A stretch of DNA of 64,000 bases from Zhengitettix transpicula (taxonomy: Eukaryota > Arthropoda > Insecta > Orthoptera > Tetrigidae), in NCBI GenBank assembly GCA_037074705.1, contig CM073591.1, positions 85,664,032-85,728,031 of the forward strand, written 5' to 3'. Positions 45,215 to 57,117 of the stretch are shown in pieces. The notes beneath the pieces are model-generated. The model was not told the origin of the DNA, searched no databases, and saw only the letters and a program-made list of their open reading frames with translations. Positions within the stretch are counted from its first letter, which is position 1, and each line of letters opens with the position of its first letter. The position numbers and the translations under genes are program-made.

Positions 45215-45330
45215 GGCTTGAGACAGAAGATTATTTATACATTTTATTACCAAAATATTTAATTAACAACGACGACGTTTCGTCCTCTTCAGGGACCTCT
45301 TCAGTTATAATAACTTTTAATCTACATTTT
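45215..45330 (-). mobile_element. Penelope-type tail with the clearest hammerhead-like core
   Basis: On the minus strand (core 45271-45304): CTGAAGA, GGTCC, loop CTGAAGA, GGAC, GAAAC, GTCGTC. GTCC pairs perfectly with GGAC as stem II between the conserved CUGANGA and GAAA boxes, and the AC GUC GU C that follows fits the very short stem III plus cleavage triplet of Penelope-type hammerheads. Flanks UUAUAA and UUGUUAA can pair partly as stem I. One extra G before stem II is atypical. The end GTCTCAAGCCC matches the tail at 34335. Confidence 0.6.
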
Positions 45331-46227
45331 TGAAAGCATAAAATTTGTTTGATAAGAAATAAAGATTATTTTTTTAAAAAAGTAGTAATAAATTACTTTA
45401 TTTAAAAATCGTAATAAAAATTAAATTAAATAATTTATTTAAAAATGGAAATAAATTACCTTATTCAAAAATTGTAATTAAAATTAAAAAATTAGCATTT
45501 ATTAAAACCATATTTTTATACATTTTGTTACGTATCATTGCTCTCTAAATTTTAGATTAAAAATTGTCATACCTGAGTAGGTCCCAGAATAAAAAAATCG
45601 TTGTTGTTGTAAATTACATATTTTTTGCAATAAAATGTATGCCTTCTGACTCAAGGTCATTTATTTATTTATATTACTATAATTAATGTATGATATTTTA
45701 ACCATTATTATAATTTTATCTTTGGCCTGAATTCTCGGGAAAAGTTTGGTTATTTATCTATCACGATTTGTCTCCAACTGTATTCCACACAAGATGCGGT
45801 CGTATAAATAGTTTTGAAGTACGTATTTTCTTTAATAGGGTTGTCATATGAAAGTAACAACAGTAGCACTGATGTATGTATCAGGAAATTGGAATGAGAA
45901 AGTTTAAGAGTTCGGTTAAAAGTTTGTAGAAGAATGGTGGGAAAATCTCTCGTCTCTTTTAACAACTTGTAAAACTTTAGGATCGAATTAATAGAAGAAT
46001 TATTACATTTATGGCTTAAGTAATATAAGATACGTAATAAATGTAACAGTAACAATGTCATGCCAGTATTTCATTTTCAACATATACGTGCTGTTGCTCA
46101 CCGTAACAATTATCCTGAATGCTTTTTATTTCCTTTATTTTTATTATTTACTTTCATGTTTCTTAATACCACCTAGCTTTTTGATAAAAGGTGGGATATA
46201 TTCATTCTTTGAGTTTTTCAATGGTTC

Positions 46228-46548
46228 ATGTCCGCATTCCCTCTGTCGTTAACTGAAGTCATGAATGTGTCTGTTTCCTGTAGAAGAGCACAGCATGAAT
46301 GTTTGACTTCCCGAACACGTCACAATCCAGCAGGTTGCAGCAACTACCTACCTACCGGTATGATCTGGCAACATCGCAGAAGCAACGCTCACCTGGACAG
46401 GAAGATTCGCCGTACAAACTTTCACCGCGTTCTCGCACATTTATTCCTTGCAAGTCACACAAACTATTTCTCACTGTATATAGAAAAATGTATCACGAGT
46501 CGACGGTTTAGGTTCTGTAACACTATCCAGTTACAGCAATTTTTTTAA
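46228..46548 (+). CDS. Hypothetical frame, 106 codons, running into a tandem duplication
   Basis: Starts MSAFPLSLTEVMNVSVSCRR; no recognised family. The last third lies in the first unit of the 101 bp duplication. A second frame (46299-46511) overlaps in another phase. Low support. Confidence 0.15.
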   Translation: MSAFPLSLTEVMNVSVSCRRAQHECLTSRTRHNPAGCSNYLPTGMIWQHRRSNAHLDRKIRRTNFHRVLAHLFLASHTNYFSLYIEKCITSRRFRFCNTIQLQQFF

Positions 46549-46653
46549 CGTAAAGTCACACAAACTATTTCTCACTGTATATAGAAAAATGTATCACGAG
46601 TCGACGGTTTAGGTTCTGTAACACTATCCAGTTACAGCAATTTTTTTAACGTA
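46452..46653. repeat. Exact 101 bp tandem duplication
   Basis: Units 46452-46552 and 46553-46653 (starting AAGTCACACAAACTATTTCT) appear identical over 101 bases with no spacer. Against the general decay of repeats here this is very recent, or an assembly or library artefact. Confidence 0.95.
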
Positions 46654-47387
46654 ATCGAGTCGTAAAGAAAACGCAACACTTGAATTAAAATTTCGTCATT
46701 ACCTTCATGAAAGTGGCTGAGACGAATGGCAATGTTACATTTGATAAGTCATATAGTTTTTAGTGTATCGACCTGGTGCACTAATTACGTCAACATGAAA
46801 TTTCACTTGATTTTATCATCAGTAGCGCACAACAATTAAAGAAATCTTTATATATAAAAAAAAGCCTTCGCTTACTTAAACATATATTGGATATTTAGTG
46901 AGGAAATTCACTTTTAAATAGAACAACTTTTCATGCAATAAGCAAAATGGGAAGAGTAAAGTCGTATCGCTCCTGGCTTCGGAGTCAGACTGGATAAATT
47001 GGTAAGGTACAGAGTCGGAATATAGCTTACAATCCGAAGTTCTTGTTGTACTAATGATTCTTGAATTCATCCGTACGCGTTGTGAAATATGTTAAAGTTA
47101 TTACGATTGTTTCTAACGTTTTTACTCAACTGCCATCCCACACCTTAAAATAACCACCATAAGGACTGTCAGGAAGTATAAGAATTTTTCAATTAAAACG
47201 GCAAAATAATAATTTATTAACAGTTTTTACTAAGAGATGAGTTTGCCTATTTCATTACAGCTGAAACCCTTCACATTCATACAGATAGCGCAAATAGAAG
47301 TTAGATCTGTAACACTGTTACATCCATGCATAAAATTATATTAATTTGTGGAATTTTGATAATTATATCTCGATTAAATTATTTTTC

Positions 47388-47590
47388 CTTTAACGAGTTG
47401 CTCGTAACTCATTGCCCCACCATCAGCTATTTTCTATTTAATACTTTTAGTTCCTAATTAGTTATTGTTTTATCTTCTCGGCAACTCTTGACTTTAACGA
47501 GTTGCTCGTAACTCATTGTCCCGCCATCAACTATTTTCTATTTAATAATTTTAGTTCCTAATTACCTACTTTTTTAACTTCTCGCCTACT
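47388..47590. repeat. Diverged ~103 bp tandem duplication
   Basis: TTTAACGAGTTGCTCGTAAC (about 47390 and 47493) begins two units that share CTCATTG(C/T)CCC(A/G)CCATCA and CTATTTTCTATTTAATA but differ at several sites. Older than the 101 bp duplication upstream. Confidence 0.85.
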
Positions 47591-47735
47591 TTTTAGAACA
47601 AAATTAAAAAGGAAAGTAAGTATTCTGAATTTTAAGATTTAACGTTTTCTAATGGTGTGTGGCGATTTAAGATAGCCTGAATAAAAGTTTGTCACTTTAG
47701 AGAAAATACATTTAATTTTTTTTTCTTTAATGCAA

Positions 47736-47858
47736 ACAAAATACGTGTTCATTTCAGTTTTGGAACGTTCGGGATTTAGTTTCCAATATGGTGGATGGCA
47801 GTTTTATTCACCATCTAAATCCTGAACGTTCCAAAACTGGAATGAACAAGTATTTTGT
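47736..47858. repeat. Long inverted repeat, ~44 bp arms
   Basis: ACAAAATACGTGTTCATTTC...GGAACGTTCGGGATTTAG pairs with CTAAATCCTGAACGTTCC...GAATGAACAAGTATTTTGT around a 35 bp loop. Only a few mismatches. Looks like a very small MITE. Confidence 0.85.
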
Positions 47859-48758
47859 AGAAGCCCTCTTACAGCAGTATATAAGAAAGTTTCACCGGAA
47901 ACGGAATTTCTTGCGAAAAAAAAAGTAAAAGTGACATGAATTTACATGACACTACTTTCGGATTCTCTAATGCATGATACGAAAAGAAAAAATCAAATCA
48001 TTCGGTTCTAACCAATATAAAGGCAAAAGTATTATTTTATTTACATGGATTTAAGTATCATTTATTACAGATTTCTCGTTTATTTATGATTGCAACAAGT
48101 CCTGCTGTATCAGTGCTCCATAGTTGATCGACTCCTTTATACTTTTTTAAGAGTGTATTATGTAATCTAAGTCACAATGCCAAAATCAGACGTAAACAGC
48201 TTTTTCGCGCTACAAATATTCAACGAGTGTTGCCTGTATATTTTAACTCAGTTCGCAAAGAATCACAAGGTAACGCTTCGATGGCGTTTAATTTATATTT
48301 ACAAGGATGAAGCATATTTTCAACATTTGCAATCGGATAAAAACAGGCGTATAATGAACCATAGCAAGGCTTTCTGACTTTTATTCTGTAACAGGAAAAC
48401 GATCCTTTCAACAAGTGGAACTAAATACCGTGGGAGCTCACAGACCTAAGCCGCTTTGCTTTAAGTTACGGAATAAAACTGCTTGCAAGGGTCGCTGTAA
48501 ATTCGTTAAGTTGTAGCATTGTCCGGTAAATATCGAGAAACTTATTTGTATAACTCTAATGATGGATGTAAAACACTATGATATTGTTTTAAGTAAAATT
48601 AAATTAAGCGCCTTGTATCGAGATGTTAACAAGATGTTGTTAACGAGTCTCAGAAAGATATATTTAATAAGTTTAAAAACTTCTTGAGTACTAATTAGAT
48701 AAATAAATAGCCAAATCACAGATAAAATAAATTCCGCAGGTTTTCCCGGTGAACTGGT

Positions 48759-48820
48759 TGTTGAAAGAGTTCTTGGGTTTTCAACCGGGTGGCGTAGTAG
48801 AAACACGAACTCTTTCAACA
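48759..48820. repeat. Hairpin with perfect 14 bp arms
   Basis: TGTTGAAAGAGTTC (48759-48772) and GAACTCTTTCAACA (48807-48820) pair exactly; the loop contains CAACCGGGTGGCGTAGTAGA followed by AACAC. An adjacent CCCGGTGAACTGGTTG suggests part of a larger element. Confidence 0.85.
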
Positions 48821-48959
48821 GATATAATGAAGTCATAATATGAAAACCATACAATGCTTTAGCAAATATTGTCGCTTTCGTGAGGTGATCAAAAATGTGA
48901 GTCGTGAAAGTGACACATCCGCAAAAACAACGTGAGGCTGAGGAAGTCGTTGGCAACTC

Positions 48960-49440
48960 GGTTGGTTGTTAGTCATAGCCATAACCTAGTCTATAGTTAA
49001 CTGCTACTGCATTGCATCTTTGAAAATAATTTAAGACAACTTTTGTTAACTTTATTTTACTATTTTTATATATGTTGTGTTAGTAAAGTGTTTTTAATAG
49101 ACTATTTACTGGTGGTCGTATCTGTTCATTCAACGGTTTTGTTGTTCATCCACTAGGTATATAAGTTATATAGGTACTTAAATTATACATTTTAATAAAT
49201 TTAGCACTGAATATTCCAAATGATGCAAACATTTTGTTCTTAAGAAAATATCCAGCAAGGTGATTAGCAACAAAAGTGCTATAACGAGGAAGAAAATAAT
49301 TCTGTAAACGCAAAATCTGAGAAACTGAAATCAAAGAGTTCATTCACTATGTATTCAACTATTTAGTACCGAATGTAGGTACCGTTGTTTGCCGCGGTTC
49401 GACGCTGTTGTGGATGACATTAAAGTAAGTGTACACTTTT
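48960..49440. other. No supported gene
   Basis: AT-rich. A short open stretch ending YRCLPRFDAVVDDIK runs into GTAAGT near 49423, an exon-like arrangement, but it has no supported acceptor or start. Confidence 0.3.
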
Positions 49441-50060
49441 AGTAGTTTTCTGTTTGTTTGCTTCCTTGCGTAGACCCGCGGAGCTCAGTTTCGGAGTAGC
49501 GTCGGACCCGAGTGGTCTGGTTTGTTTACGTCGGAGCTCTACAGTGCGTCCTCTGGGTCAATTTACGCTTACGGGAAATCCAGTGGGATTGTCTTCCCGT
49601 ATTAGTGGGTCAGTATCTAGGCTGCTGACAATCGTCAACGTTGCTTATATTGTCGATCGGAACATCAACCTACCATCTTGCAACCCTTGCACACTTAGCT
49701 CTGTCAAGTCAATCACCGCCAAAGGCTGGTACAGGTCTCTGAGAACTTAATTGTTCATTATTCTGAGAAATGCCGACTATCTAGGATAGCTCTTCCAGCA
49801 AGTCCAATCTCTCACAGCTCAGTGGCGGGAGGCACTGTGAGCTTCGCTCGCAGCAAAGAGAGAGGGGCGCTCTTTACATGGTCTCTGGCAGGGCGACAGT
49901 GGTGCATTGGATTGCAGGTATATCGTGTACGATTACCAAGCAGGCAGAAGTCGGGTTGTTAAGACTCTCAGCGGTTACTCTGCTTTTGAGTCTCTCCAAA
50001 GCGGCGAAGTCGCGTTTAGCCGATTTCAAACTCGGACCTGCTCACTCATCGATATTTAAA
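49440..50060 (+). promoter_or_regulatory. GC-rich block with an initiator and weak downstream elements
   Basis: TCAGTT (A near 49483) is an exact arthropod initiator. At +28 lies GGTCTG, four of six bases of the DPE consensus RGWYVT, and +18 to +29 matches about 8 of 12 MTE positions. The block stays GC-rich for about 550 bp. A 98-codon frame (49454-49750) is unrecognised. It could be a host promoter with 5' untranslated region or the 5' end of a non-LTR element, since those use the same promoter elements. Confidence 0.3.
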
Positions 50061-50354
50061 TTAGATCAAAATTAATACATCTGGAAACAGAGCTTTTACT
50101 TTTACACGGATTAAGTAAAAAGTTTAATCAAAACAAATAGCAATTGAATGCATTCTTTGTAAATGTAATTAGTATTTGTCGCTTTCCCAGTGCTTCAAAC
50201 CGATTTTCAGATATATCGGCAGCGATTTTTCCTTAGCAGATATTTACCAGAATATGTCTTGTTTAGGATGATCTGTGTGAGACCCAACATTTTATTTGTG
50301 AACTGTGTTTCAAAATTACTTAGGTCACCAATTTTTTAAAACAATAGTTTAAGC

Positions 50355-50726
50355 TCATACTTTGTTCATAAGAGACTCGTGAAAAACAGTGGGTATAACT
50401 GCAACCAATTGAGAACGCGCATCATGCGTGATGTGTTGTAACAGATTTGAAAAATACCTCGCACCTTTCGGACGTTCCGCTACCGATCTCTTGATTCCGT
50501 TGAACATTCTTCCCCACGCGTCCTTCTTTGCTGTAGCTAAAAGCAAGTAGACCCCGGAGGCCTGTTTGAGCCGCAATACTCCAGGCTTTGGAAAGCGAGG
50601 TGAATATGGATGAGACTCCACTCCTTCTGAATTACAGCCCTGTTTGTTTGCTCTCGCCGGCGCTAGTTTAACGCTACGAAATCTTCGAATTAAAGCTGAA
50701 GGTTGAACAACACTGGAGGAAGCCAT
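50355..50726 (-). CDS. Hypothetical protein, 123 codons
   Basis: ATG at 50726 (context GTTATGG) opens MASSSVVQPSALIRRFRSVK and runs to TGA at 50355. Basic, serine-rich N-terminus, a short hydrophobic VYLLLATA near residue 60, and a basic region KRSVAERPKGARYF. It is the second longest frame starting with ATG on this side of the window and is GC-richer than the flanks. No domain recognised and no conserved neighbour, so an unknown small gene, an exon or chance all remain possible. Confidence 0.3.
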   Translation of the reverse strand: MASSSVVQPSALIRRFRSVKLAPARANKQGCNSEGVESHPYSPRFPKPGVLRLKQASGVYLLLATAKKDAWGRMFNGIKRSVAERPKGARYFSNLLQHITHDARSQLVAVIPTVFHESLMNKV

Positions 50727-50759
50727 AACAGTGCTGTTTTTTTTTTTACCTTTGCCTTG

Positions 50760-52320
50760 AATAAATCTGCAGCGGATTAACGCGAATTTTAAGGAAGGGA
50801 ACTAAGCGTTGGATATTTTGAAACCAGACGAAGGAACTAATGAACGATACTATGTAGAAATGTTTTTATAAGAAGTGAAAGAAACATTCGAGTGTATAAG
50901 GTAGTGACACATTTTGCAGTTTTATAATTAGAAACAAACGACGTGATGAGGGGTTTACGAACTCAAGGCGGCAGAAAAATGCTGACTAAAATGTAGCTTC
51001 GGTGTAAACGCTTATTATATTTAATCTTCTTTTAATTATTTGATATACTACCTAATCCATGTTTAATTATCGGAAAAAATACAACTCGCCAAATCTTAAA
51101 AGAGACTTCGCACTACACATTTTGATGAAAAAATTATCGGGTCTTCAACTGTCAGATGGAGTATTCGAACTCGTTTGGCCAGCCCTTTTCCCTGAAGAAT
51201 ATAAGAGTTTTAAACTGTTCGAAACTTAGAATTATTTATTTATTCTTGGACTATGATAATTTATTCACCAAATATTTCAACACCATTGTCAATACACTTG
51301 AATACCAGAATAATACACATTTTCTCACCATATATTCCTTTAATTTAACGTCTGTGATATTTACTAACGAAACCGGAGACATACGATGTTTATTACGTCA
51401 TGTGCTCCCTAGAAAATCTGTTAATATTAAGAATAAGCGTGTTGGCGTTACCTGTTGAATTCTGAAGCCATTACTTTTTATTACCTACAATTTCTTAGAA
51501 ATTAAAATTAATACGTATCTGCACGTAGCATCTGATGCACTTCTTGACGATGTGAAAATAAATATACTTTCCCGAATGACTTTTCGTGATGATTTCCACG
51601 ACTACGAATACCTCAGGAGTCGGGAAAATTGTAGGAAGCGAATGTTGTTAGTTTCAAATGCGTCTTAACGGCAAACGGGTTATGGAGGCCAGGCCGCGCG
51701 TGATTCATAGAACTGGATCGGAAATACCTGGCTAAAGTCAAGGTAAACTTACGTTGCATTCTTTAAGAATTAATTTAAAGGAAACGAATTTTTATTTTCA
51801 ATTGTAAGCTACACTTTTGTCGTGTTTGTTGTTTTCGTTGAAATTAAAATATATTATAATTAAACCGTCGCACAAAATTAATTCCGCTCGCTTTGAGACA
51901 TGGTCCAAATTCATTCCATGCTTTAACTTTGGGAGTTCAGTGACATTTTGCCTAGACTATTAGTCGACGTATTTTCTCACCTTTTTTCCCTGCATTGTGT
52001 GACGGCTCGCCAGCCAGTTGTAAAAAACAATTGCGACCTTTCTGGCGCTTGTCATAACGTGTTTCGGTGCAACGAGCGCTTTCGGCCGGGCAAATCGAAT
52101 GACTGTTAATTCCCTTATCCTAGCTTTCAACTGATTGACGTTTCAATTTTCGTAAACCAATAACGCGATGTTGATACGGGCAGCGAGAACACCAGCAGCT
52201 AGCCGAAGTTTTCCATGGTGGCTCATCAGTAACGTGCATACCTCATTAACGCTCTCACAACTTTGGCAAAAACAATAGCGTTTTGTTTAATGCAACGAAA
52301 TATTCACGTTTTAATCAAAT
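50760..52320. other. No supported gene
   Basis: Mixed AT-rich sequence; 51900-52240 is somewhat GC-richer without a frame. A 100-codon frame at 51156-51458 looks like chance AT-rich reading. Confidence 0.35.
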
Positions 52321-52324
52321 GTTT

Positions 52325-52440
52325 TAGATAAATAAGTGGCCAAGTAACAGTAAAAATGTGTTTAAATAAGAACAACAAAACGTTTCTGCAATCCTTGATG
52401 CTTTCGTCAGGTGATACAAAATCGTAGGAGCTGTAACGAC
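52325..52440 (-). mobile_element. Diverged R2-like fragment
   Basis: AACGTTTCTGCAATCCTTGA followed by GCTTTCGTCAGGTG matches the R2 centre (AACGTTTCTGGGATCCTTGT then TTTCGTCAGGTGC). AAGTGGCCAAGTAACAG may be the worn GATAGCCAATTCAGAC block. Confidence 0.5.
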
Positions 52441-52449
52441 GACACTCGG

Positions 52450-54970
52450 CAGTAACCACGTGACTAATGTCAGTAATAGGTTTATCAGTATTTAATTCTA
52501 TAAATCGAAACTTTCATTCAAATTCTACAAAAAATTAAATTCGTAGGGTTATGTTCACTACTTTTTTTCTATGAGAAGGTTCAAAAAGCATGGTGCATAC
52601 CAACGTACATAATAAATTTTTCTTTCACCAATCCTCTCGTTTAAATACACCATTTTCGCCTAATCTCTGATAAGAATTAAGAAGTTTGATTTTTTATTTA
52701 ACAAATACAAATACAATTAATTTAAAAAATCCCGGCAAAAAATTTATTCTTAAGGAAGCTACTTACGTTTAATCTAAAGCTTTTATTTTAAGTTAATTAC
52801 CTGGTTTAATTCGTATAATAACATTTTATATAGGCATCAGAATAAATTTATAAAACTCGCATCCAATACCCTCTGTTTCTCTCGTCTCTTAGCTTGGAAT
52901 GTTACTGGACATTTTCAAGACCGCATTGTTGTAAACAGGTTAATTATTTATTATGTAAATACTCTAGGTCGATTTAAAAGTTGTAATAATTAATTTTAAA
53001 AAATCACCTGGTTTGTGCAGTGTATCGGTCTTTCAGCAATTACTATTTTGATCCACTTTACGAAAGAAACAAGTTTTGCAAAAACTTTGAGTGGTATTTA
53101 TTATTTCACGTAATTTTTTTATAATTGACTACTTTATGTAATCTAATACAGAATGTGTTAGATAATATAAGTCTCAAACAGCGTTCATGTCGTAATAGAC
53201 TTATTAATTGTTTTATGAAAGTATTTCGCAGATTAATCAGTACAATAATAAATTACAATTAAAATAACTTTGAGGAATCGAATAAGAAGTATTTATGCTT
53301 TAGTAAAAAATAATTTCGACTTGTACAAAAGTGAAGGAATATTTTAAGGATGTTTCTTACCAGACGAAGACAATGAATTTTTAAAAATTTAATTCACCAT
53401 ACAGCAGGCAAGATCTATATTCGTGTTATAACTGCACACAGTTGAGACAAAAATAAAATATTGGAACGGTTCTCATAATGTATTGATGCGTTTTAAATCT
53501 GTAGTTACAATAAATAAATTTTAAGAAATACAAACATAAATTGCATGTAGTGGAAGAATTACGAAATTTGATAGAGTTCAAACATTGAAATTAAAAATGA
53601 TGGCAGTTTGATTACTGGTAGGAAAAATTTATTATTCTAGAATATTTTCTATTTCACATTATTTTTATACTAAAACAAAACGTGAATCTCCCTGGTACTA
53701 GACTAGACTAGGAAAGACAGCTATAGAATAATCTCACGTTTATTCAAAGTTTCCCTATCTGCAAATCTTCAAAAGAAATACCACATAAGAATAACTGTAA
53801 CATAAACTAATAGTGTTATTACATAAAATTAATCACACGTTAGTAACATAAATTGAATAAGTTACGAACTTAGTTTGGATGAAATAGAATGGATATGGAA
53901 TCTCTTCACGTTTCCTTTCATTTAATGTTGGTTTCAAACAGTATCTCAAGTGTGAGGCGTGACAGTGATGACGGAGAGAAACTACTTACTCCAAACTTTA
54001 GGACCGGAAATTATTTCTAAGATTATAGGAGTTTAACGTTGGGCTGAAGTTCGTTCCACTGGCTACATAAGATCAATAAATCAAACAATACTATGTTCCT
54101 CGTTCCGTAAAATTCGGGGTTTATTACCTTACTATGACCCTCTAATGATTCCTGATTAATCTGAAAATTTTTTAAACCTTTACCAATAGCGAATATTTAA
54201 GTTAGTAAAACCTTGACGAAAGTTAAAAACCTTTCAATCAGAATAAAATCAGCTTTTAGAAGTTACGATATTTAGTTTACAATTTAACAGTCACTTAACA
54301 CGCCATTAAAAAAATATAATTGCTATAACACTAATAGAACAAAATATTTTTCTCAATACTGCACTATTAATTATCAAATTACTGTTGGAGATTTTTTTTG
54401 TTCTAATTAAACTCAAACTGTAATACGTATTTTTATATGCTATAAAGAGCCACACGGAGACACTCAAATTCAAAAAGTTTCATTTAATGCAATTGTATAT
54501 TTTCACAAGATATATAAAAACATAAGAACACACAAAAAATATAATTATGAAAAAGAAATTTGAGAAATAAAATTAAAATATAGTAAAACACATGTCCAAA
54601 ATCAAATATAATGACAATACATTTATTAATAAAATGCATAACATCAACGCCAATCTTTGGACAAAAAAATGAAACTTTAATTTTAATGGGAACCGCACTT
54701 GTCTCAATGAAGAGTCGCATTTTCTCACCGTTGCACTAATCGTTTAATAAGGACCGCATGAAGAAAACAGTGGTGCAATTCAATGAATCCCCGAAAGACC
54801 AATAATGCGCTTATTCGATTAGATTAGATAAAGAAATACAGAGCAAACGCATTACACGGCGCATGTCCAAAATCGATACCACTGGATAAATCATGTACCG
54901 TAGTTATAGGGCTGGCGTAAATGTTTCAATGAACAAATACTGCTGAAATGAACCTTCAATTTATTTTTAT
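52450..54970. other. No recognisable feature
   Basis: Long AT-rich stretch. The 78-codon minus frame at 54484-54720 is low-complexity. Nothing shared with other parts of the window was seen. Confidence 0.4.
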
Positions 54971-54971
54971 A

Positions 54972-55395
54972 CTAGCTGCGTGCCCGGCTTGTCATAATTA
55001 AACTCGATGACATTCATAACCTCGGATTTGACTCGAATCTCTGTTATTTTGGAGTTATTTTCTTGTAACGTCCCTCCACCCCCACCACTAATCATGTTCT
55101 CCTCCTATGCCGAAAGGGATTGAAATTATACACACAAAAATAAATATTAAGAGAAATACTATCAATGTCATTGACACCGAAATATATTTTAGACTCAAAT
55201 GTCGGCTGTTTAAGATGTTCGAAAAACCTCCTCCACCCCCACTCCTGAGAGTGGTAGTCGTGTCTCACCCCCACAGTGTTGGTTTCCTGTTCTAAAGGAA
55301 CACGTTTACACAATTTGGCCAATTTTGGTCCACGGGTGTAGATTAGTATGCTGAACATAGGCACATTGTTTTCCCCTTCTACGCCTTGTCATAGG
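54972..55395 (+). mobile_element. RTE-type retroelement tail, unit 1
   Basis: Starts CTAGCTGCGTGCCCGGCTT, the widely seen start of RTE-type LINE 3' regions in arthropods, and contains AACCTCGGATTTGACTCGAA, CACCCCCAC stretches, AATTTTGGTCCACGGGTGTA and GAACATAGG. No coding. Followed at once by unit 2. Confidence 0.55.
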
Positions 55396-55404
55396 TAAAA
55401 CTGA

Positions 55405-55785
55405 ACCGGTTTGTTATAATTAAACTCGGCGACTACTATAACCTCGGATTTGATTCAAATCTCGGTTGGACTCGCGTTATATTCTTGAAACGCATCTCCA
55501 TCCATAATGGTGCTCCTTTTTCATGTTTTAAGGGGTTGAAATTATACATTTATAATTTTTATGGCACTCAAAATATTTGTCCGGCTCAAATATCGGCTGT
55601 TTTAGCATGTTTGACAATTTTGTGTTTCACCCCCCTCCCCCCTACAGTGTTTGTTTCCAGGTCGCTAAGAACTTGTGTACGAAATTTGCTCCACCGGTGT
55701 AGATTTGTACGCGGAACACACAAACATACATACATACACACACACAGGCAATTTTATTTATTATATTGAAAAGTATGTATGAAAC
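55405..55785 (+). mobile_element. RTE-type retroelement tail, unit 2
   Basis: Repeats unit 1 from TTATAATTAAACTCGGCGAC through AACCTCGGATTTGATTCAAA, GGGGTTGAAATTATACA, TCACCCCCCT and CACCGGTGTAGATT, then ends in ACATACATACATACACACAC and GGCAATTTTATTTATTATA, a typical simple-repeat end of such elements. Confidence 0.6.
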
Positions 55786-55789
55786 AGAA

Positions 55790-56560
55790 CTATCTTAATA
55801 AGTTATGAGTTCAGAAAAATTAGTTAACGGTGTTGGATAGAAAAATTTCGACCAGCCTAGGAGTCGAGAACAAGATCGCGAACGCTCTAACTGGGCTATC
55901 GTTGTCGACGCCCAGTCATCTCTCTGTAACTGTTGTATAGACCTGAACACAGGATCACCTACAATTTACAAATCACATTCAATTTTTAGGATTTCCAATT
56001 AAAAATGGACGTTGCTGTGTAAATTGATCATAGATACCATGATTTAATGAAGAACAAATTTTTTAAAATCAAATCTCAGCTTTTAAAGCTTGCATTACTC
56101 GTAATTAAATAATAATACAATATTTCTAAAACCGTGTCAAGAAGATATTAAACTCACAATTAGTTTCTTATAAAGCGATCCGGACTCACAAATTTAGCGT
56201 GAGCGATAATTGTGCATTATTCTGGTTTAAAACTATTTTTGTTTTAGAAACGGTGCCTTAGAATTTTTCGGTGTATGTCAAATAAGGCGAAGAGAGGTAG
56301 ATGACCCTACTTTAGCATAACTAAGTTCGTTTTATGGAATTCAAAAAGCTGCGGAAGGTGCTCCTGCAGGTACAGACTAACTAAAATCGGTTTACTAAAG
56401 GAGTCGGTTGTCTCAGCTTCTACGTCCGGCGTAGGTCCGTTTGCTTCCACTGTTCTAGATGTGTTTTATAGTGGTCGAAACGTTCCGTTCAATCTCCTGT
56501 CCTCCCTCCTCAGTACTCTCATCCTTGGAGTACATCAAATACCCGAAATAATCTCTCCTT
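55790..56560. other. No recognisable feature
   Basis: No gene or shared repeat seen. Confidence 0.4.
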
Positions 56561-56570
56561 ATTTATATCT

Positions 56571-56927
56571 TTGTTGAATCGGAATGAAGTTAAGTTTCCA
56601 GTTCTACGAGAGTGGAATCTGGCAAGTGTAGAAGAATTGAGGAACTGTGGTAGCGGAGATTGCGGCGTGGCCTTGAGATTGTACCTCCCGGACGTTCATG
56701 TAACTAACTATGGAGGGGGAAAGGGAACTCTCAACCCGAGCGTTACGCTTTCCAACTCGATAAGGATTCCCATCAAAGTCCTCAAGATGGGGAGTGAAAC
56801 CGAGAACTCAATAAAGAGAATCTCCACAATGTTCTGGTCTCTATTTCCCTCTATTTTCATTCTTGGCCCATGGTGTGCTATCGGGCCCAAATTCTCCAGG
56901 TTACTTTCCGCTGTCACAAATCATTAA
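56571..56927 (+). CDS. Hypothetical frame, 118 codons
   Basis: Begins MLNRNEVKFPVLREWNLASV. The opposite strand is also open over 56708-56917. The block (56580-56920) is GC-richer than its surroundings, and both readings look protein-like, so strand cannot be decided by eye. No family recognised. A transposon fragment is the most likely source. Confidence 0.25.
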   Translation: MLNRNEVKFPVLREWNLASVEELRNCGSGDCGVALRLYLPDVHVTNYGGGKGTLNPSVTLSNSIRIPIKVLKMGSETENSIKRISTMFWSLFPSIFILGPWCAIGPKFSRLLSAVTNH

Positions 56928-57117
56928 AAAAAATTCGGTTCATTTGAAAAATTTAAAATAACACGCTGCAGTGCGTAATTATTTAAAATTCCCGTCATAT
57001 TACAGTAGTTCGCTGCAGTTTGTGGATATTTAAGTATTAATTCTGCAGCATTAGTAGTTATGCGAGTTATGACAGGGAGGAGGCTTTCTTTAAACGTATT
57101 ATAGCATTATTCGTTCT

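Noticed and set aside
45750..46061. 103-codon minus-strand frame rich in leucine, serine and threonine
   Set aside because: Composition is what AT-rich random sequence gives; no domain or splice context.
48576..48956. 126-codon minus-strand frame
   Set aside because: It crosses the hairpin at 48759-48820 and AT-rich repeat-like sequence, and reads as low-complexity hydrophobic residues.
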